A DNA stretch of 64,000 bases from Staphylococcus auricularis (lineage in GTDB: Bacteria > Bacillota > Bacilli > Staphylococcales > Staphylococcaceae): the NCBI RefSeq assembly GCF_001500315.1, contig NZ_LLER01000001.1, positions 1-64,000 on the forward strand, given 5' to 3'. Positions within the stretch are counted from its first letter, which is position 1; each line of letters starts with the position of its first letter. The notes under the pieces are model-generated. The model saw only the letters and a program-made list of their open reading frames with translations. It did no database searches and was not told where the DNA came from. Of this stretch, positions 36,926 through 47,195 are shown in pieces. Both the position numbers and the translations under genes were made by a program.

Positions 36926-38477
36926 ATTTAAAGCACTCCAAATAGGTGGCAGAGATTTAGAAGCCGAGTTTGCGCACAAAAAGAGTTTAGAATGGGATTA
37001 TTTTGACACGGATTTATTCACATTTGATAGTGGATATATGGACATTTTGGACAAGGTCATTGAGTCGGTTAAAGCATTTGATTTTGTCTATGTGGAAGCG
37101 CCGTATTCTGAAGATTTGATGCGTGTGTTACGTCGTGTAACTACACCTTATACGACGCACGTTGATCAACACTATTGGGATGCGCAGTTTGAAGCGGATG
37201 AGTTCGTGCGTACACAATTGATTCGACCGTTTCGTTATGAAGATGAAGCCGATCGCATCGAAAAGTTACATGCGGTGACATTTCCCGGGCAATATGGAGA
37301 CCGAATTTCTCCTAGATATGCCCAGGTCAATCCGAACTTCAACGGAACCGCGCACTATAACGGGAATTATCGACTTGTCGTCAGTGGTGATTTTGGAGAA
37401 ACATTGCAACCCATTGTCACTTGGAAAATGAATCTCGTATACGATAAAGACAAAGTCATTCAAGTATGGCCGGAGTTTAACATTGAAGGGGAAGTTTCAC
37501 TAACCTTTACTTTCAGACTAATGATGGGTGGTTCAATCGATGCACCGATGGAAGAGATTGTGTTGACAGATAAGGAACTAGAAACACCACTTGAGATCAG
37601 TAGAAAGCCTGATGATGCGATCATCAGTGTTTCCGTGAAAGCGCGAGGGCAAGGCACGATACACTTTGGTGCACTCCACAAACGTTGGTCAAGACTCGAA
37701 TATGGTCAACATATCTTAGGTGGTAGCCGCTTTGTGGATGACCGAAAAGAAGAATTAATGTATTACTTTAACCCTGGGGATTTGAAACCGCCGTTGAACG
37801 TTTACTTTAGTGGTTATCGTCCTGCAGAAGGATTCGAAGCTTTCTTCCTCATGAGTAAACTTGATGCACCGTTTTTACTGATTAGCGATCCACGTTTAGA
37901 AGGTGGCGCGTTCTATATCGGATCCGACATGTACGAACAAGGCGTGAAGGATATTATTCAACAGTCACTAGAGCGTCTAAGTTTTGCGGATCATGAATTA
38001 ATTTTATCAGGATTGTCGATGGGATCGTTCGGTGCCTTGTATTATGGTGCCCAGCTGAATCCATCAGCGATTATTGTCGGGAAACCATTATTAAGCCTTG
38101 GTACGGTGGCAGATAATATGAAACTGTTGCGACCAGAGGACTTTGGAACTGCCAATGATTTATTAGTGGCCAATGAAGGCGGCATGACGGAGGAACATAT
38201 TCATCATTTAGATAGAAAGTTCTGGGATATGATTGAAACGGCCGATGTGCAACAGACGACGTTTGCGATTGCGTACATGCAGCACGATGACTACGATCCG
38301 CGGGCATTCCCAGAGTTATTACCGATACTCAGTGCACAACATGCGAAGGTGATGAGCCGTGGTGTGCCAGGGCGACATAATGATGATACACCAACGATTA
38401 CCAGTTGGTTTGTCAATTTCTATCACCTGATTCTTGAAAGTCAGTTTGGGAGAGTTAAGTATGACAACAAAGCATGA
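36915..38477 (+). CDS. asp2: Accessory Sec protein Asp2 (GlcNAc O-acetyltransferase-like)
   Basis: I use ATG 36915 (MARKFKALQIGG), giving 520 residues. The C-terminal half is an alpha/beta-hydrolase with nucleophile S368 in GLSMGSFGALYYG. In streptococci Asp2 O-acetylates GlcNAc on the adhesin while also acting in export, so both roles are likely here. It overlaps asp1 and asp3. Confidence 0.91.
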   Translation: MARKFKALQIGGRDLEAEFAHKKSLEWDYFDTDLFTFDSGYMDILDKVIESVKAFDFVYVEAPYSEDLMRVLRRVTTPYTTHVDQHYWDAQFEADEFVRTQLIRPFRYEDEADRIEKLHAVTFPGQYGDRISPRYAQVNPNFNGTAHYNGNYRLVVSGDFGETLQPIVTWKMNLVYDKDKVIQVWPEFNIEGEVSLTFTFRLMMGGSIDAPMEEIVLTDKELETPLEISRKPDDAIISVSVKARGQGTIHFGALHKRWSRLEYGQHILGGSRFVDDRKEELMYYFNPGDLKPPLNVYFSGYRPAEGFEAFFLMSKLDAPFLLISDPRLEGGAFYIGSDMYEQGVKDIIQQSLERLSFADHELILSGLSMGSFGALYYGAQLNPSAIIVGKPLLSLGTVADNMKLLRPEDFGTANDLLVANEGGMTEEHIHHLDRKFWDMIETADVQQTTFAIAYMQHDDYDPRAFPELLPILSAQHAKVMSRGVPGRHNDDTPTITSWFVNFYHLILESQFGRVKYDNKA

Positions 38478-39432
38478 TTTTACCATTACATGGCAACAAG
38501 TGAACAAGTCGACGTTTATGTACGGTACCCAATTGGACTTTACCGATGCGGAGACAATTTTTGAAAATCCATTGATGCCGTCTGGGATTGTCATTCATGA
38601 TTGGGCGATGACGAACGATTATACGAGTGACAAGTCTGTGCCGACGTTGCCTATTTTAAAACGAGAAAGCACATATCATATCGAGTTTGATTACGATGTC
38701 ACACCCGATACAGGCATCTACTTTAAACTGGTCTTTTACCGAAAAAATGGGACGGAGTTAGATGCGAAGATCATCCAGACACATGCCTATGACTTTACGT
38801 ATCCTAAAGCAGCGTATACGTATGAAATCCAAATGATTAACTCGGCTGCGCAGCACTTAACGTCTCGTCAATTCACAATCACTGAGGTGACAGAGGTTCC
38901 TACGATTGAGGAAACAGTCGTTTGTCGCTTTTCAGAGGTGATGAATGAGCGTCCTGAGTTAAACGTGCGGAATATCATTTTTGTAGAACCTGTCACGCAA
39001 GTGCTTGGCTTATTACAAGATGCGATTCGGAATGTGCACAACGTGATCTTGGTGGAGGACTGGCATGAGGAACTCAGTACTAATCCAACCTCTGTAGAAC
39101 TATTGATTCACAAACTTCAACCACTCGCTGAGGAAAATGAACTGAACTTAATTGGATTTGGGGCAGCTTCGAATGCTTTAGTTGAAAGTATCGCGCAAGT
39201 CGTGCCTTGCAGAGGGTTGATCACAGATGACCAAGATGCGGCATTCCTACAACAGCTTCAGTCATTCATCGAGCCTCAAGTGTTACCGACACCAAGTCCG
39301 TGTTATGTATATCATCATGCGGACGCACTCGCTAAACAACATGTGGCGCCGTTACTTAATCCTACGCGTCACTTACAATATTTGGATGTAACGATGCTGA
39401 ATCGTGGAGGTTATCATGAAACAACAGATTAA
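38461..39432 (+). CDS. asp3: Accessory Sec protein Asp3
   Basis: A 323-residue cytoplasmic protein from ATG 38461 (MTTKHDFTI). It is the partner of Asp1 and Asp2 in the adhesin-binding complex. The N-terminal ~150 residues carry the Asp3 beta-sandwich pattern ([28 protein letters not shown]); the C-terminal half looks like an added Rossmann-like domain and is less conserved in the family. It overlaps asp2 by 17 bases and secA2 by 17 bases. Confidence 0.82.
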   Translation: MTTKHDFTITWQQVNKSTFMYGTQLDFTDAETIFENPLMPSGIVIHDWAMTNDYTSDKSVPTLPILKRESTYHIEFDYDVTPDTGIYFKLVFYRKNGTELDAKIIQTHAYDFTYPKAAYTYEIQMINSAAQHLTSRQFTITEVTEVPTIEETVVCRFSEVMNERPELNVRNIIFVEPVTQVLGLLQDAIRNVHNVILVEDWHEELSTNPTSVELLIHKLQPLAEENELNLIGFGAASNALVESIAQVVPCRGLITDDQDAAFLQQLQSFIEPQVLPTPSPCYVYHHADALAKQHVAPLLNPTRHLQYLDVTMLNRGGYHETTD

Positions 39433-41806
39433 TACAACGATTAATAACATGAGATTGCGTCGATTGCAGAAGAAACTCGATCAGATTAACAGGCTAGGCG
39501 AAACGTTTGTGACATATTCCAATCAGGCGTTGAAAGCGATGACGAAGGAATTTAAGAAACGGTTGAATAAGCCGCGTGAGTCCCTCGATACCATCCTACC
39601 TGAAGCGTATGCCGTGGTACGTGAAGCGAGTCGCCGTGTCTTAGGGATGTATCCGAAAGATGTCCAAGTGCTCGGTGCCATCGTCTTACATGAAGGCAAT
39701 ATTGCGGAAATGCAGACGGGTGAAGGGAAGACGTTAACGGCAACAATGCCACTTTATTTGAACGCATTGACGGGAAAAGGGGCGTATCTCATCACGACGA
39801 ATGATTACTTAGCCGGTCGTGACTACGAAGAGATGAAGCCACTCTATGAATGGTTAGGCTTAACGACGTCCCTCGGTTTTGTCGATATTCCAGATTATGA
39901 GTACCAGAAAAACGAAAAAGCGATGCTCTACAAGCACGATATCGTCTATACGACAAACGGACGACTTGGCTTTGATTATCTCATCGACAATTTAGCAGAC
40001 AGTATCGAAGGGAAGTTTTTACCGAAACTCAATTACGGCATCATCGATGAAGTCGATTCAATTATTTTAGATGCGGCACAAACACCGCTCGTGATTTCAG
40101 GTGCACCAAGGGTTCAGTCCAATCTTTTCCACATCGTTAAAACGTTTGTTGAAACATTGGAAAAGGACATTCATTTTAAAGTGAAAAAGGCTAAAAAAGA
40201 AATTTGGTTAACAGAAGCAGGGATTGAAGCGGCGAATCAATACTTTAATGTCTCAGATATTTATGACGAACCTTATTTCGATCTCGCGCGTAATATTAAT
40301 CTCGCTTTGCGCGCACATCATTTATTCGAGTCTAATTTAGACTACTTTGTCTATAATGGTGAGGTCGTGCTCATCGACCGTATCACGGGACGTATGTTGC
40401 CGGGGACGAAGCTACAATCAGGCTTGCATCAAGCGATTGAAGCGAAAGAACAGATCGACATTTCGTTAGATATGAGCGTCATGGCGACGATTACGTTCCA
40501 GAATCTATTCAAACAATTTGAAGATTTTGCGGGAATGACCGGTACGGGTAAAATGGACGAACCTGAATTCTTTAATCTGTACTCAAAGATTGTCATCCAG
40601 ATTCCAACCGATCGACCGGTGCAACGGATCGACTATGATGACCGTGTGTTTAAGACCGAAGCGGATAAAAACCAAGCCATTATTGATAAAGTACAGGAGC
40701 TTCATGCGCAAAAACGTCCGATTCTACTTATTACGCGGACAGCTGAAGCAGCAGAAAAGTTCTCGAGTACATTGTTTAAAATGGATATTCCAAATAACTT
40801 GTTAATCGCACAAAATGTGGCGAAGGAAGCACAAATGATTGCAGAAGCAGGTCAACTGGCAGCTGTGACGGTTGCGACAAGTATGGCGGGACGTGGTACA
40901 GACATTAAACTACATCCCGAAGTTCAAGATTTAGGCGGCCTTGCGGTGATTATCAATGAACATATGGAAAATAGTCATGTCGATCGCCAATTACGTGGCC
41001 GTTCAGGACGACAAGGTGACCCAGGGATGTCTCAAATTTACATTTCACTCGAAGATTATCTCGTTAAACGGTGGGGCGACGATAAGCTCACGGAAAATGA
41101 ACGCTTAACGGCGATGGATGCGGATCGTTTAGAATCGAGTGGGGTCTTTAAACGTCGCGTCAAGCACATTGTTAAGAAAGCGCAACGTTTATCCGAAGAA
41201 CAAGGTATGAATGCGCGTGAAATGGCCAATGATTATGAGAAGAGTATCAGTTTACAGCGTGAACTGATTTATGATGAACGTGATCGCGTATTGAATTTGG
41301 AACATATCGATGAAATCGAGTTCGATACGTTAGCGAAGGAAGTCTTCCGCCGGGATTACATTCAAGCAGAACCGTTGACGCCACGGACTTTAACCGAATA
41401 TATTTATCGCAATATCAGTTTCCAATTTGATCAAGATTTATCGACACTCGATATTTCAGACCATCATGCGGTGATTCAATTTTTACTGGACTTGTTTAAA
41501 TCACAATTAGAAACGCAGCGACAAACGATTAATGATCCGTATTTTTACCAGCGCTTCCTGCAAAAAACGATACTCAAATCGATCGATACCACATGGATAG
41601 ACCAGGTCGATCATTTACAACAACTAAAAGCAAGTGTGAGAAATAGACAGAATGGGCAACGCAATGCGATCTTTGAATATCATAAAGTCGCGTTAGAATC
41701 CTATGAAGTCATGTGTAATAAAATTAAGGGAAATATCATACGAAACTTGAGTCAAAGTATGGCGACGTTCGATAAAGACGGCGATCTCGTAATTCATTTC
41801 CCATAA
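39416..41806 (+). CDS. secA2: Accessory Sec ATPase SecA2
   Basis: A 796-residue SecA motor that drives the adhesin through SecY2. The nucleotide-binding site [11 protein letters not shown] (near residue 105), DEVDSIILD (motif II), SMAGRGTDI and the [10 protein letters not shown] motif are intact. It lacks the C-terminal zinc-binding tail of housekeeping SecA1, as SecA2 proteins do. The start ATG 39416 has a GGAGG site inside asp3. The order and overlaps show one operon. Confidence 0.95.
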   Translation: MKQQINTTINNMRLRRLQKKLDQINRLGETFVTYSNQALKAMTKEFKKRLNKPRESLDTILPEAYAVVREASRRVLGMYPKDVQVLGAIVLHEGNIAEMQTGEGKTLTATMPLYLNALTGKGAYLITTNDYLAGRDYEEMKPLYEWLGLTTSLGFVDIPDYEYQKNEKAMLYKHDIVYTTNGRLGFDYLIDNLADSIEGKFLPKLNYGIIDEVDSIILDAAQTPLVISGAPRVQSNLFHIVKTFVETLEKDIHFKVKKAKKEIWLTEAGIEAANQYFNVSDIYDEPYFDLARNINLALRAHHLFESNLDYFVYNGEVVLIDRITGRMLPGTKLQSGLHQAIEAKEQIDISLDMSVMATITFQNLFKQFEDFAGMTGTGKMDEPEFFNLYSKIVIQIPTDRPVQRIDYDDRVFKTEADKNQAIIDKVQELHAQKRPILLITRTAEAAEKFSSTLFKMDIPNNLLIAQNVAKEAQMIAEAGQLAAVTVATSMAGRGTDIKLHPEVQDLGGLAVIINEHMENSHVDRQLRGRSGRQGDPGMSQIYISLEDYLVKRWGDDKLTENERLTAMDADRLESSGVFKRRVKHIVKKAQRLSEEQGMNAREMANDYEKSISLQRELIYDERDRVLNLEHIDEIEFDTLAKEVFRRDYIQAEPLTPRTLTEYIYRNISFQFDQDLSTLDISDHHAVIQFLLDLFKSQLETQRQTINDPYFYQRFLQKTILKSIDTTWIDQVDHLQQLKASVRNRQNGQRNAIFEYHKVALESYEVMCNKIKGNIIRNLSQSMATFDKDGDLVIHFP

Positions 41807-41824
41807 AACGATGAGGTGTTCAGA

Positions 41825-43333
41825 GTGACAATTTATAATATTAACTTCGGCATCGGCTGGGCAAGTAGTGGGGTAGAGTATGCACAAGCCTATCGAGCGA
41901 AACTGTTACGTCAGACGACAGAAGATGCGAAGTTTATCTTTTTAGATTTTATTCAGTCGGAAAATATCCAAACGCTCACGAGCAATATGGGATTTAAAGA
42001 CGATGAAATCATTTGGTTATACCAATACTTTAGCGATATTAAAATCGCACCAACGACGTATACGATTGATGATATTAAACGTGAGCTTGGTGAAACTGTG
42101 TTTGAAGAAGAACATGATGGTAAGGTGAAGCGGTTATATTATCGCAATGAGAATTCTTTCGTAACGTGTTATTTACAACATCCAGAGAAAGATATCGTTG
42201 ACCGTGCAGAATTTGTCATTAACGGTATGCTTGTACGTAAGGATTTCTATAGCTATGTGCGTGTATTCTCAGAATACTACGCACCACATAACGATGTTGC
42301 GAAACTCTACATGAGACAGTTTTATAATGAGGATGGCTCGATTGTCTACAATGAGTATATCGATGGCGAGGATAGCTTTTACGCGTTTCCGGATGCAAAA
42401 CTCTACAGTAAACCAGAATTTGTGGCATACTTTATCGATCAACTCGGTCTGACGTCAGACGACATTCTAATATTGGACCGTTCGACAGATGTAGCACAAG
42501 CCGTGCTCCAACATAAAGGCGACAGTCAGCTGGGTGTCGTGGTTCATGCCGAACACTATAGTGAAAATGCGACCAACGAAGAACATGTGCTGTGGAATAA
42601 CTATTATGAATATCAGTTTAACAACGCGGACGAATTTGATTTCTTCATTACAGCGACAGAGCGTCAAAACCAAATCATGCGTGAACAGTTTGAACAATAT
42701 TACGGCTACGTCCCACCGATTTATACGATTCCAGTAGGCAATCTCCATCAATTAACGAAACCAAAAGCTGAGCGCAAACCGTATTCAATGGTGAGTGCGT
42801 CTCGTCTTGCGAGTGAGAAACATATTGACTGGCTCGTTCGTGCAGCCATTTTAGCGAAAAAGGAAGTGCCTGAGCTTACCTTTGATATTTATGGAGAAGG
42901 TGGTGAGAGAAGTATGATTGCAGAGATTATTAAAGAGCATGAAGCAGAGGATTATATCCGCTTACTCGGACACGTGAATTTAGATGAGGTTTACGTGAAT
43001 TATGATTTATTCGTCTCTGCCTCAACGAGTGAAGGATTTGGACTGACGTTGATGGAAGCAGTGGGTTCAGGCTTAGGTATGCTGGGCTTCGATGTGAACT
43101 ACGGTAACCCGACGTTTATTCGTGACGGGAAAAATGGCTATATCGTTCCAATCGATCAGCAACAAGATGAGTTAGAGGATCTCGTGCAACGTCTGTCTGA
43201 ACATATGGTGCGTTACTTTAACGATGGTCCTAGTAAACCACATCAAGCGTCTTATGACATTGCGAAACCGTTTAAGACGGAAAACATCGTGAAACAATGG
43301 CAAAATTTAATAGAAGAGGTGCGACATGATTAA
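41825..43333 (+). CDS. gtfA: Adhesin glycosyltransferase GtfA
   Basis: A 502-residue GT4-type enzyme that adds the first GlcNAc to serine and threonine of the adhesin, working as a complex with GtfB. SASTSEGFGLTLMEA is the UDP-sugar-binding E-x7-E motif. I use GTG 41825 (MTIYNINFGIGWASSG) with GAGGTG five bases upstream. It overlaps gtfB by 8 bases. Confidence 0.92.
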   Translation: MTIYNINFGIGWASSGVEYAQAYRAKLLRQTTEDAKFIFLDFIQSENIQTLTSNMGFKDDEIIWLYQYFSDIKIAPTTYTIDDIKRELGETVFEEEHDGKVKRLYYRNENSFVTCYLQHPEKDIVDRAEFVINGMLVRKDFYSYVRVFSEYYAPHNDVAKLYMRQFYNEDGSIVYNEYIDGEDSFYAFPDAKLYSKPEFVAYFIDQLGLTSDDILILDRSTDVAQAVLQHKGDSQLGVVVHAEHYSENATNEEHVLWNNYYEYQFNNADEFDFFITATERQNQIMREQFEQYYGYVPPIYTIPVGNLHQLTKPKAERKPYSMVSASRLASEKHIDWLVRAAILAKKEVPELTFDIYGEGGERSMIAEIIKEHEAEDYIRLLGHVNLDEVYVNYDLFVSASTSEGFGLTLMEAVGSGLGMLGFDVNYGNPTFIRDGKNGYIVPIDQQQDELEDLVQRLSEHMVRYFNDGPSKPHQASYDIAKPFKTENIVKQWQNLIEEVRHD

Positions 43334-44705
43334 TTTATTTGAACAGTTTGATGCACAGACCCAAATCCTGTATAGCACACTGAAAGAAGCGGGTCATGAA
43401 GATAAGACAATCGTTCTTGAAGACGACGGCTTTTTACCTGATGAGGTCTCTTCACCGTATCGCGTTTTTGCGGATTATCGCATCCCGAATCGTCAACGTC
43501 CGATTTACTTTAATGAGGTTGAAATACCTCGTTTTTGGGAGATCACAGGTAGTAATGATCACGCCCAGATTTTAGATATGAGTGAAAAAAGAGCGAATAT
43601 CCTTTACCGCCCTCATTTTAAATCGAGAGTGGTGAGTGAAGTTGAGTGGTTAGATAAGGCGGGGCGTCTACGCTTCGTCGACCACTATACGAAACAAGGG
43701 ATTCTTTATGCGCAAACCGTATATGATTTAAGTGGCAAGGCTATCTTGAAAAAATATATGGATCAACAAGGAAAAGAAGTGCTCTATGAAAACTATGTGA
43801 CGCAAGACATTGTGCTCGATTGGCAAGGAAAGTCATACTTCTTTGACTCGAAGGTTGCGTTTATTACGTTTTATATAGAAGCGATGGGTATCGATAACGA
43901 GCAGTTTACGATCAACTCACTCGCAACGTCCTTTGCGGTATTGTATAACATGGATGACCCAGGTCATGACGTGTTGTACTGGCAAGAATCATGCGAGGGT
44001 AACACCCCTGGCAATATGGAATTAATCTTTGAAGGTGGCGTACCACGTGAGTTTGATGTCATCGTCCCAGAACAAGCGGAATACGAGGTCATTAAGCAAC
44101 ATACTGATTCATCTGCACACAAGAAACTCCATCGTGGTGGTTATGTTTATCACTATCACAAGCAAGACAACTACAATAAAGAAATTTTGACGATGACGAA
44201 CTCAGACCAAATCGCTTATCTTGAAGAGACAGTGAAAGCATGTCCGGACTACACGTTCCACATCGGTGCAGTGACTGAAATGTCTCCGAAACTGTTGCGC
44301 TTAGGACAATACAACAATGTGAAACTGTTCCCAGCGATCGATTTAGATACTGCAGCACAGCTATTTAAACGATGCGATATTTATTTAGACATCAATCATG
44401 GTGGCGAAATCTTAAATGCAGTGGAAGAAGCCTATTTACATGACATGTTAATCATAGGTTATGAAGCGACAGCACATAATCGAGTGAAGACGGCACCTGA
44501 GCTGTTGTTCCCACTTGAAGATCAACCGGATCGTTTGATTAAAGTGTTATATGAAATTGGTCATGATCAAGCGCAGTTTAAAGATTACCTTTCACTACAA
44601 AAAGATCATGCGAATGCAGTGACACGAAGAAAATTCAATACCGTGTTAAATCAAGTGTTTAAGAAAACCAAAACGAAACGCAAACCACGTAAACGTTCAA
44701 AATAA
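43326..44705 (+). CDS. gtfB: Adhesin glycosyltransferase chaperone GtfB
   Basis: A 459-residue partner of GtfA with a GT-like fold; it does not itself transfer sugar but holds the substrate and activates GtfA. The C terminus is highly basic (KKTKTKRKPRKR). It is the last gene of the accessory Sec operon and is followed by a terminator. Confidence 0.9.
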   Translation: MINLFEQFDAQTQILYSTLKEAGHEDKTIVLEDDGFLPDEVSSPYRVFADYRIPNRQRPIYFNEVEIPRFWEITGSNDHAQILDMSEKRANILYRPHFKSRVVSEVEWLDKAGRLRFVDHYTKQGILYAQTVYDLSGKAILKKYMDQQGKEVLYENYVTQDIVLDWQGKSYFFDSKVAFITFYIEAMGIDNEQFTINSLATSFAVLYNMDDPGHDVLYWQESCEGNTPGNMELIFEGGVPREFDVIVPEQAEYEVIKQHTDSSAHKKLHRGGYVYHYHKQDNYNKEILTMTNSDQIAYLEETVKACPDYTFHIGAVTEMSPKLLRLGQYNNVKLFPAIDLDTAAQLFKRCDIYLDINHGGEILNAVEEAYLHDMLIIGYEATAHNRVKTAPELLFPLEDQPDRLIKVLYEIGHDQAQFKDYLSLQKDHANAVTRRKFNTVLNQVFKKTKTKRKPRKRSK

Positions 44706-44743
44706 AATGAAATCATACGTATTTTATAAAAAGTTATAAATAA

Positions 44744-44817
44744 AAAACGGACTGGTAAGACAAACTGAACTCTGCCGTATAAGCTGAGTCATTTTCAAAT
44801 CTTATCAGTCCGTTTTA
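44744..44817. terminator. Terminator after gtfB
   Basis: AAAACGGACT and GTAAGA pair with TCTTAT and AGTCCGTTTT across a 40-base loop; usable in both directions, also for the minus-strand DUF3139 gene. Confidence 0.8.
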
Positions 44818-44831
44818 TTTGGTATATTGTT

Positions 44832-45182
44832 TTATTCCAACACATAGTTTTTTTTATAATGCTTTGGCTTTTTATTATATTCGTCTTTTAAAACAGGTTC
44901 TCCGGTCACTCTATTATCGTCATCAATTGAATAAGTATATATGTTATATGGCTCATCTTTAAAAGTTACTTCTAGATCATTATAACCTGTATTAAAAGTG
45001 AAAATATTTTCTTCACTTTCGACTTTAGCATCCCAACCTTTTTGTTTGAAGACATGATGAACTCTATATCGAACTTTTGCCTCTTCATGTTCTTGGTACA
45101 TGTGCATGTTGATAGCAACTAACGTAATCAATATGATCACGATGATAACTACAGAAAATAAAATTTTTAATACTTTTTTCAT
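44832..45182 (-). CDS. DUF3139 family protein, copy 1
   Basis: A 116-residue protein: one N-terminal membrane helix (VLKILFSVVIIVIILITLVA) then a soluble, charged domain of about 90 residues with the family's FNTGYNDLEVTFKDEPY block. ATG 45182 has AAGGAGG upstream; the longer frame to 45263 has none. DUF3139 proteins are small exported or membrane-anchored proteins, often in several copies in staphylococci; the function is unknown. It is near identical to copy 2, 560 bases away. Confidence 0.88.
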   Translation of the reverse strand: MKKVLKILFSVVIIVIILITLVAINMHMYQEHEEAKVRYRVHHVFKQKGWDAKVESEENIFTFNTGYNDLEVTFKDEPYNIYTYSIDDDNRVTGEPVLKDEYNKKPKHYKKNYVLE

Positions 45183-45288
45183 CTCAACCTCCTTAAAAAT
45201 AAAATTTGATTTTTTATTAATATTATCGGTTATTACGATATACCTATAAATGTAAAAATACAAGTGAGAGGTGAAATGACATAAAAAA

Positions 45289-45510
45289 TGATTCGTTAGG
45301 TTATTATGTGGCGTAATTTTAACTACTGGAAGTGTTAACGCTGAAACTGATAGTTCAACAAGTACTCATTCTTTGAAAAAGCTCCAAGATGAAGGCACTG
45401 TATCCAAATCAATTACAGAAGAGTAGTGGAGACAAATCCAAGAGAGATCGTACAGAAAAAGAAGAATTTGGACGTACAGCTGAACAAGAATGGCAGGAAC
45501 AACAAAAATA
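45289..45510 (+). pseudogene. Remnant of a small secreted protein
   Basis: Between the two DUF3139 copies a plus-strand frame encodes the end of a signal peptide and start of a mature protein (LLCGVILTTGSVNAETDSS). A TAG (about 45424-45426) and then frame changes break it; a later frame reads FGRTAEQEWQEQQK before a stop. The start codon is also lost. The family is not recognised. Confidence 0.5.
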
Positions 45511-45748
45511 AGAGCAATCCGATGAAGAAAGTCGATCGGGAAAAAGAAATTTCATTATAAAATCAAAAAGAGTAGGAACTTATATCAGAGGCTAATTTTA
45601 AAGAAATATTGATTACTATAATAGTGAAAGAATTAAAAGGCTTGTCTCCTAAAAGTTATAGGGAACAAACCTCTGAAATTAAATAATACTATAATACAAC
45701 GTTTAAGGTTCAGCACATAGTAAAGGGAGGATTATTTAGTATACTTCA

Positions 45749-46099
45749 TTATTCCAACACATAGGATTTTTTATAATGCTTTGGCTTTTTATTATATTCG
45801 TCTTTTAAAACAGGATGTCCCTTCACTTTATTATCTTCATCAATAAAATAGGTATACGTATTATAAGGTTCATCTTTAAAAGTCACGTATAAAAAGTTAT
45901 GACCCGTATTGAAAGTGAAAATATTTTCTTCACTTTCGACTTTATCATCCCACCCTTTTTGTTTGAGGACATGATGAACTCTATCTCGAACTTTTGCCTC
46001 TTCATGTTCTTGGTACATGTGCATGTCGATAGCAACTAATATAATAAATATAATCACAATGATGACCACAGAAAATAAAATTTTTAATACTTTTTTCAT
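45749..46099 (-). CDS. DUF3139 family protein, copy 2
   Basis: A 116-residue copy of the upstream DUF3139 gene, differing at roughly a dozen or more residues (for example INMHMY to IDMHMY, and KHYKKNY to KHYKKSY). Ribosome site and upstream sequence are also duplicated, out to a common block ending ACAAGTGAGAGGTGAAATGA. The duplication is therefore more than the coding part, perhaps 450 bases. Confidence 0.88.
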   Translation of the reverse strand: MKKVLKILFSVVIIVIIFIILVAIDMHMYQEHEEAKVRDRVHHVLKQKGWDDKVESEENIFTFNTGHNFLYVTFKDEPYNTYTYFIDEDNKVKGHPVLKDEYNKKPKHYKKSYVLE

Positions 46100-46216
46100 C
46101 TCAACCTCCTTAAAAATAAAATTTGATTTTTTATTAATATTATCGTTTATTACGATATACTTATAAATGTAAAAATACAAGTGAGAGGTGAAATGATAAG
46201 CGATGCGCACACCTAT

Positions 46217-46259
46217 AAAAACCCCTTATGTGATGACAACATTCATACATAAGGGGTTT
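46217..46259. terminator. Terminator between aldolase and DUF3139
   Basis: AAACCCCTTATG pairs with CATAAGGGGTTT across a short loop. Confidence 0.8.
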
Positions 46260-46285
46260 AAATGACTGATTAGTGCATGACGGTT

Positions 46286-47171
46286 TCAAAAAATCGGCAC
46301 GTTCATGTCTAATATAATTACATTTCTTAAATTAAGCTTTCCATCAGAATGACAAGTTTGAATTAATCTAGTGACCGCTGCTTCAATCGCATCTTTTGCG
46401 GGTTGAATAATGCTTTGTGGTTCATAAAGTGATGGGTCATTATCTAATACTTCACGCAATTTTTGAGCCCAAGCTTTTTTGACTTCGGTATTAAAATTGA
46501 TTTTCGCGTGTCCTAACTGAATCGCATGGGTCAAATCGTCATCACCAAGTGGCACCGTGTAAAGCAAGGGGCACTTGTACTGCGTCATTGATTTCAGACA
46601 TTAAGTCGAAACCTAATTTCGGTTCGCCTTTGTACTCTCCGTGGGCAGAACCTAACGCAGGTGCGATGACATCGGCTTGAGCTTCGTTTACTAAACGTAG
46701 ACAATCTTCTAGACGTGCGTATTTCACTTCGCCTTCGATGCCGTCTTCCTGACCACCGACACCACCGATTTCTCCTTCAACCGCAATCCCTTGTGGGTGT
46801 GCAGCTTCAACGACTTCGCTTGTATACTTCACATTATCGTCGATGCTTAATTTTGAACCATCAAACATCACAGAGTCATAGCCTGCTTCAACCGCCTGTT
46901 TACAGTGATCAACGGATAAGCTGTGATCTAAATGAATCATCGCAGGAATATCGATATCCATCGTTTGAATCGTTTGTTTAATTGTTTGCGCGATGAAGTG
47001 ATATCCGCCAAATGCATCAATTAGTTTATCAGACGTTGCGATAATGATGGGAGAACGCATTGACATTGCAGCTTTTAAAATCGGTTCAATCCACATTGCG
47101 TCGTTAATGTTGATTTGTGGCACAGCGTAGTGATTGGCTTTCGCTTCTTGTAACATTTCGTTATAAGTCAT
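46286..47171 (-). pseudogene. Class II fructose/tagatose-bisphosphate-type aldolase, frameshifted
   Basis: The first 209 residues (from ATG 47171) form a class II aldolase N-terminal part: YAVPQININD, zinc ligands in IHLDHSLS and EGEIGGVGGQEDG. At ...LALHG the frame breaks: the expected HGGTG(L/I)GDDD zinc/phosphate loop is about five bases short and reads into a stop. The remainder (GDDDLTHAIQLGHAKINFNTEV) continues in another frame to 46286, with an extra tail after CHSDGKL suggesting that the stop was lost too. The loop is part of the active site, so no active enzyme is expected. It is last of the acid-sugar operon and would have cleaved the phosphorylated product of the kinase pathway. 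Confidence 0.85.
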
Positions 47172-47195
47172 CCCATGACCTCCTCATTTATTTCT

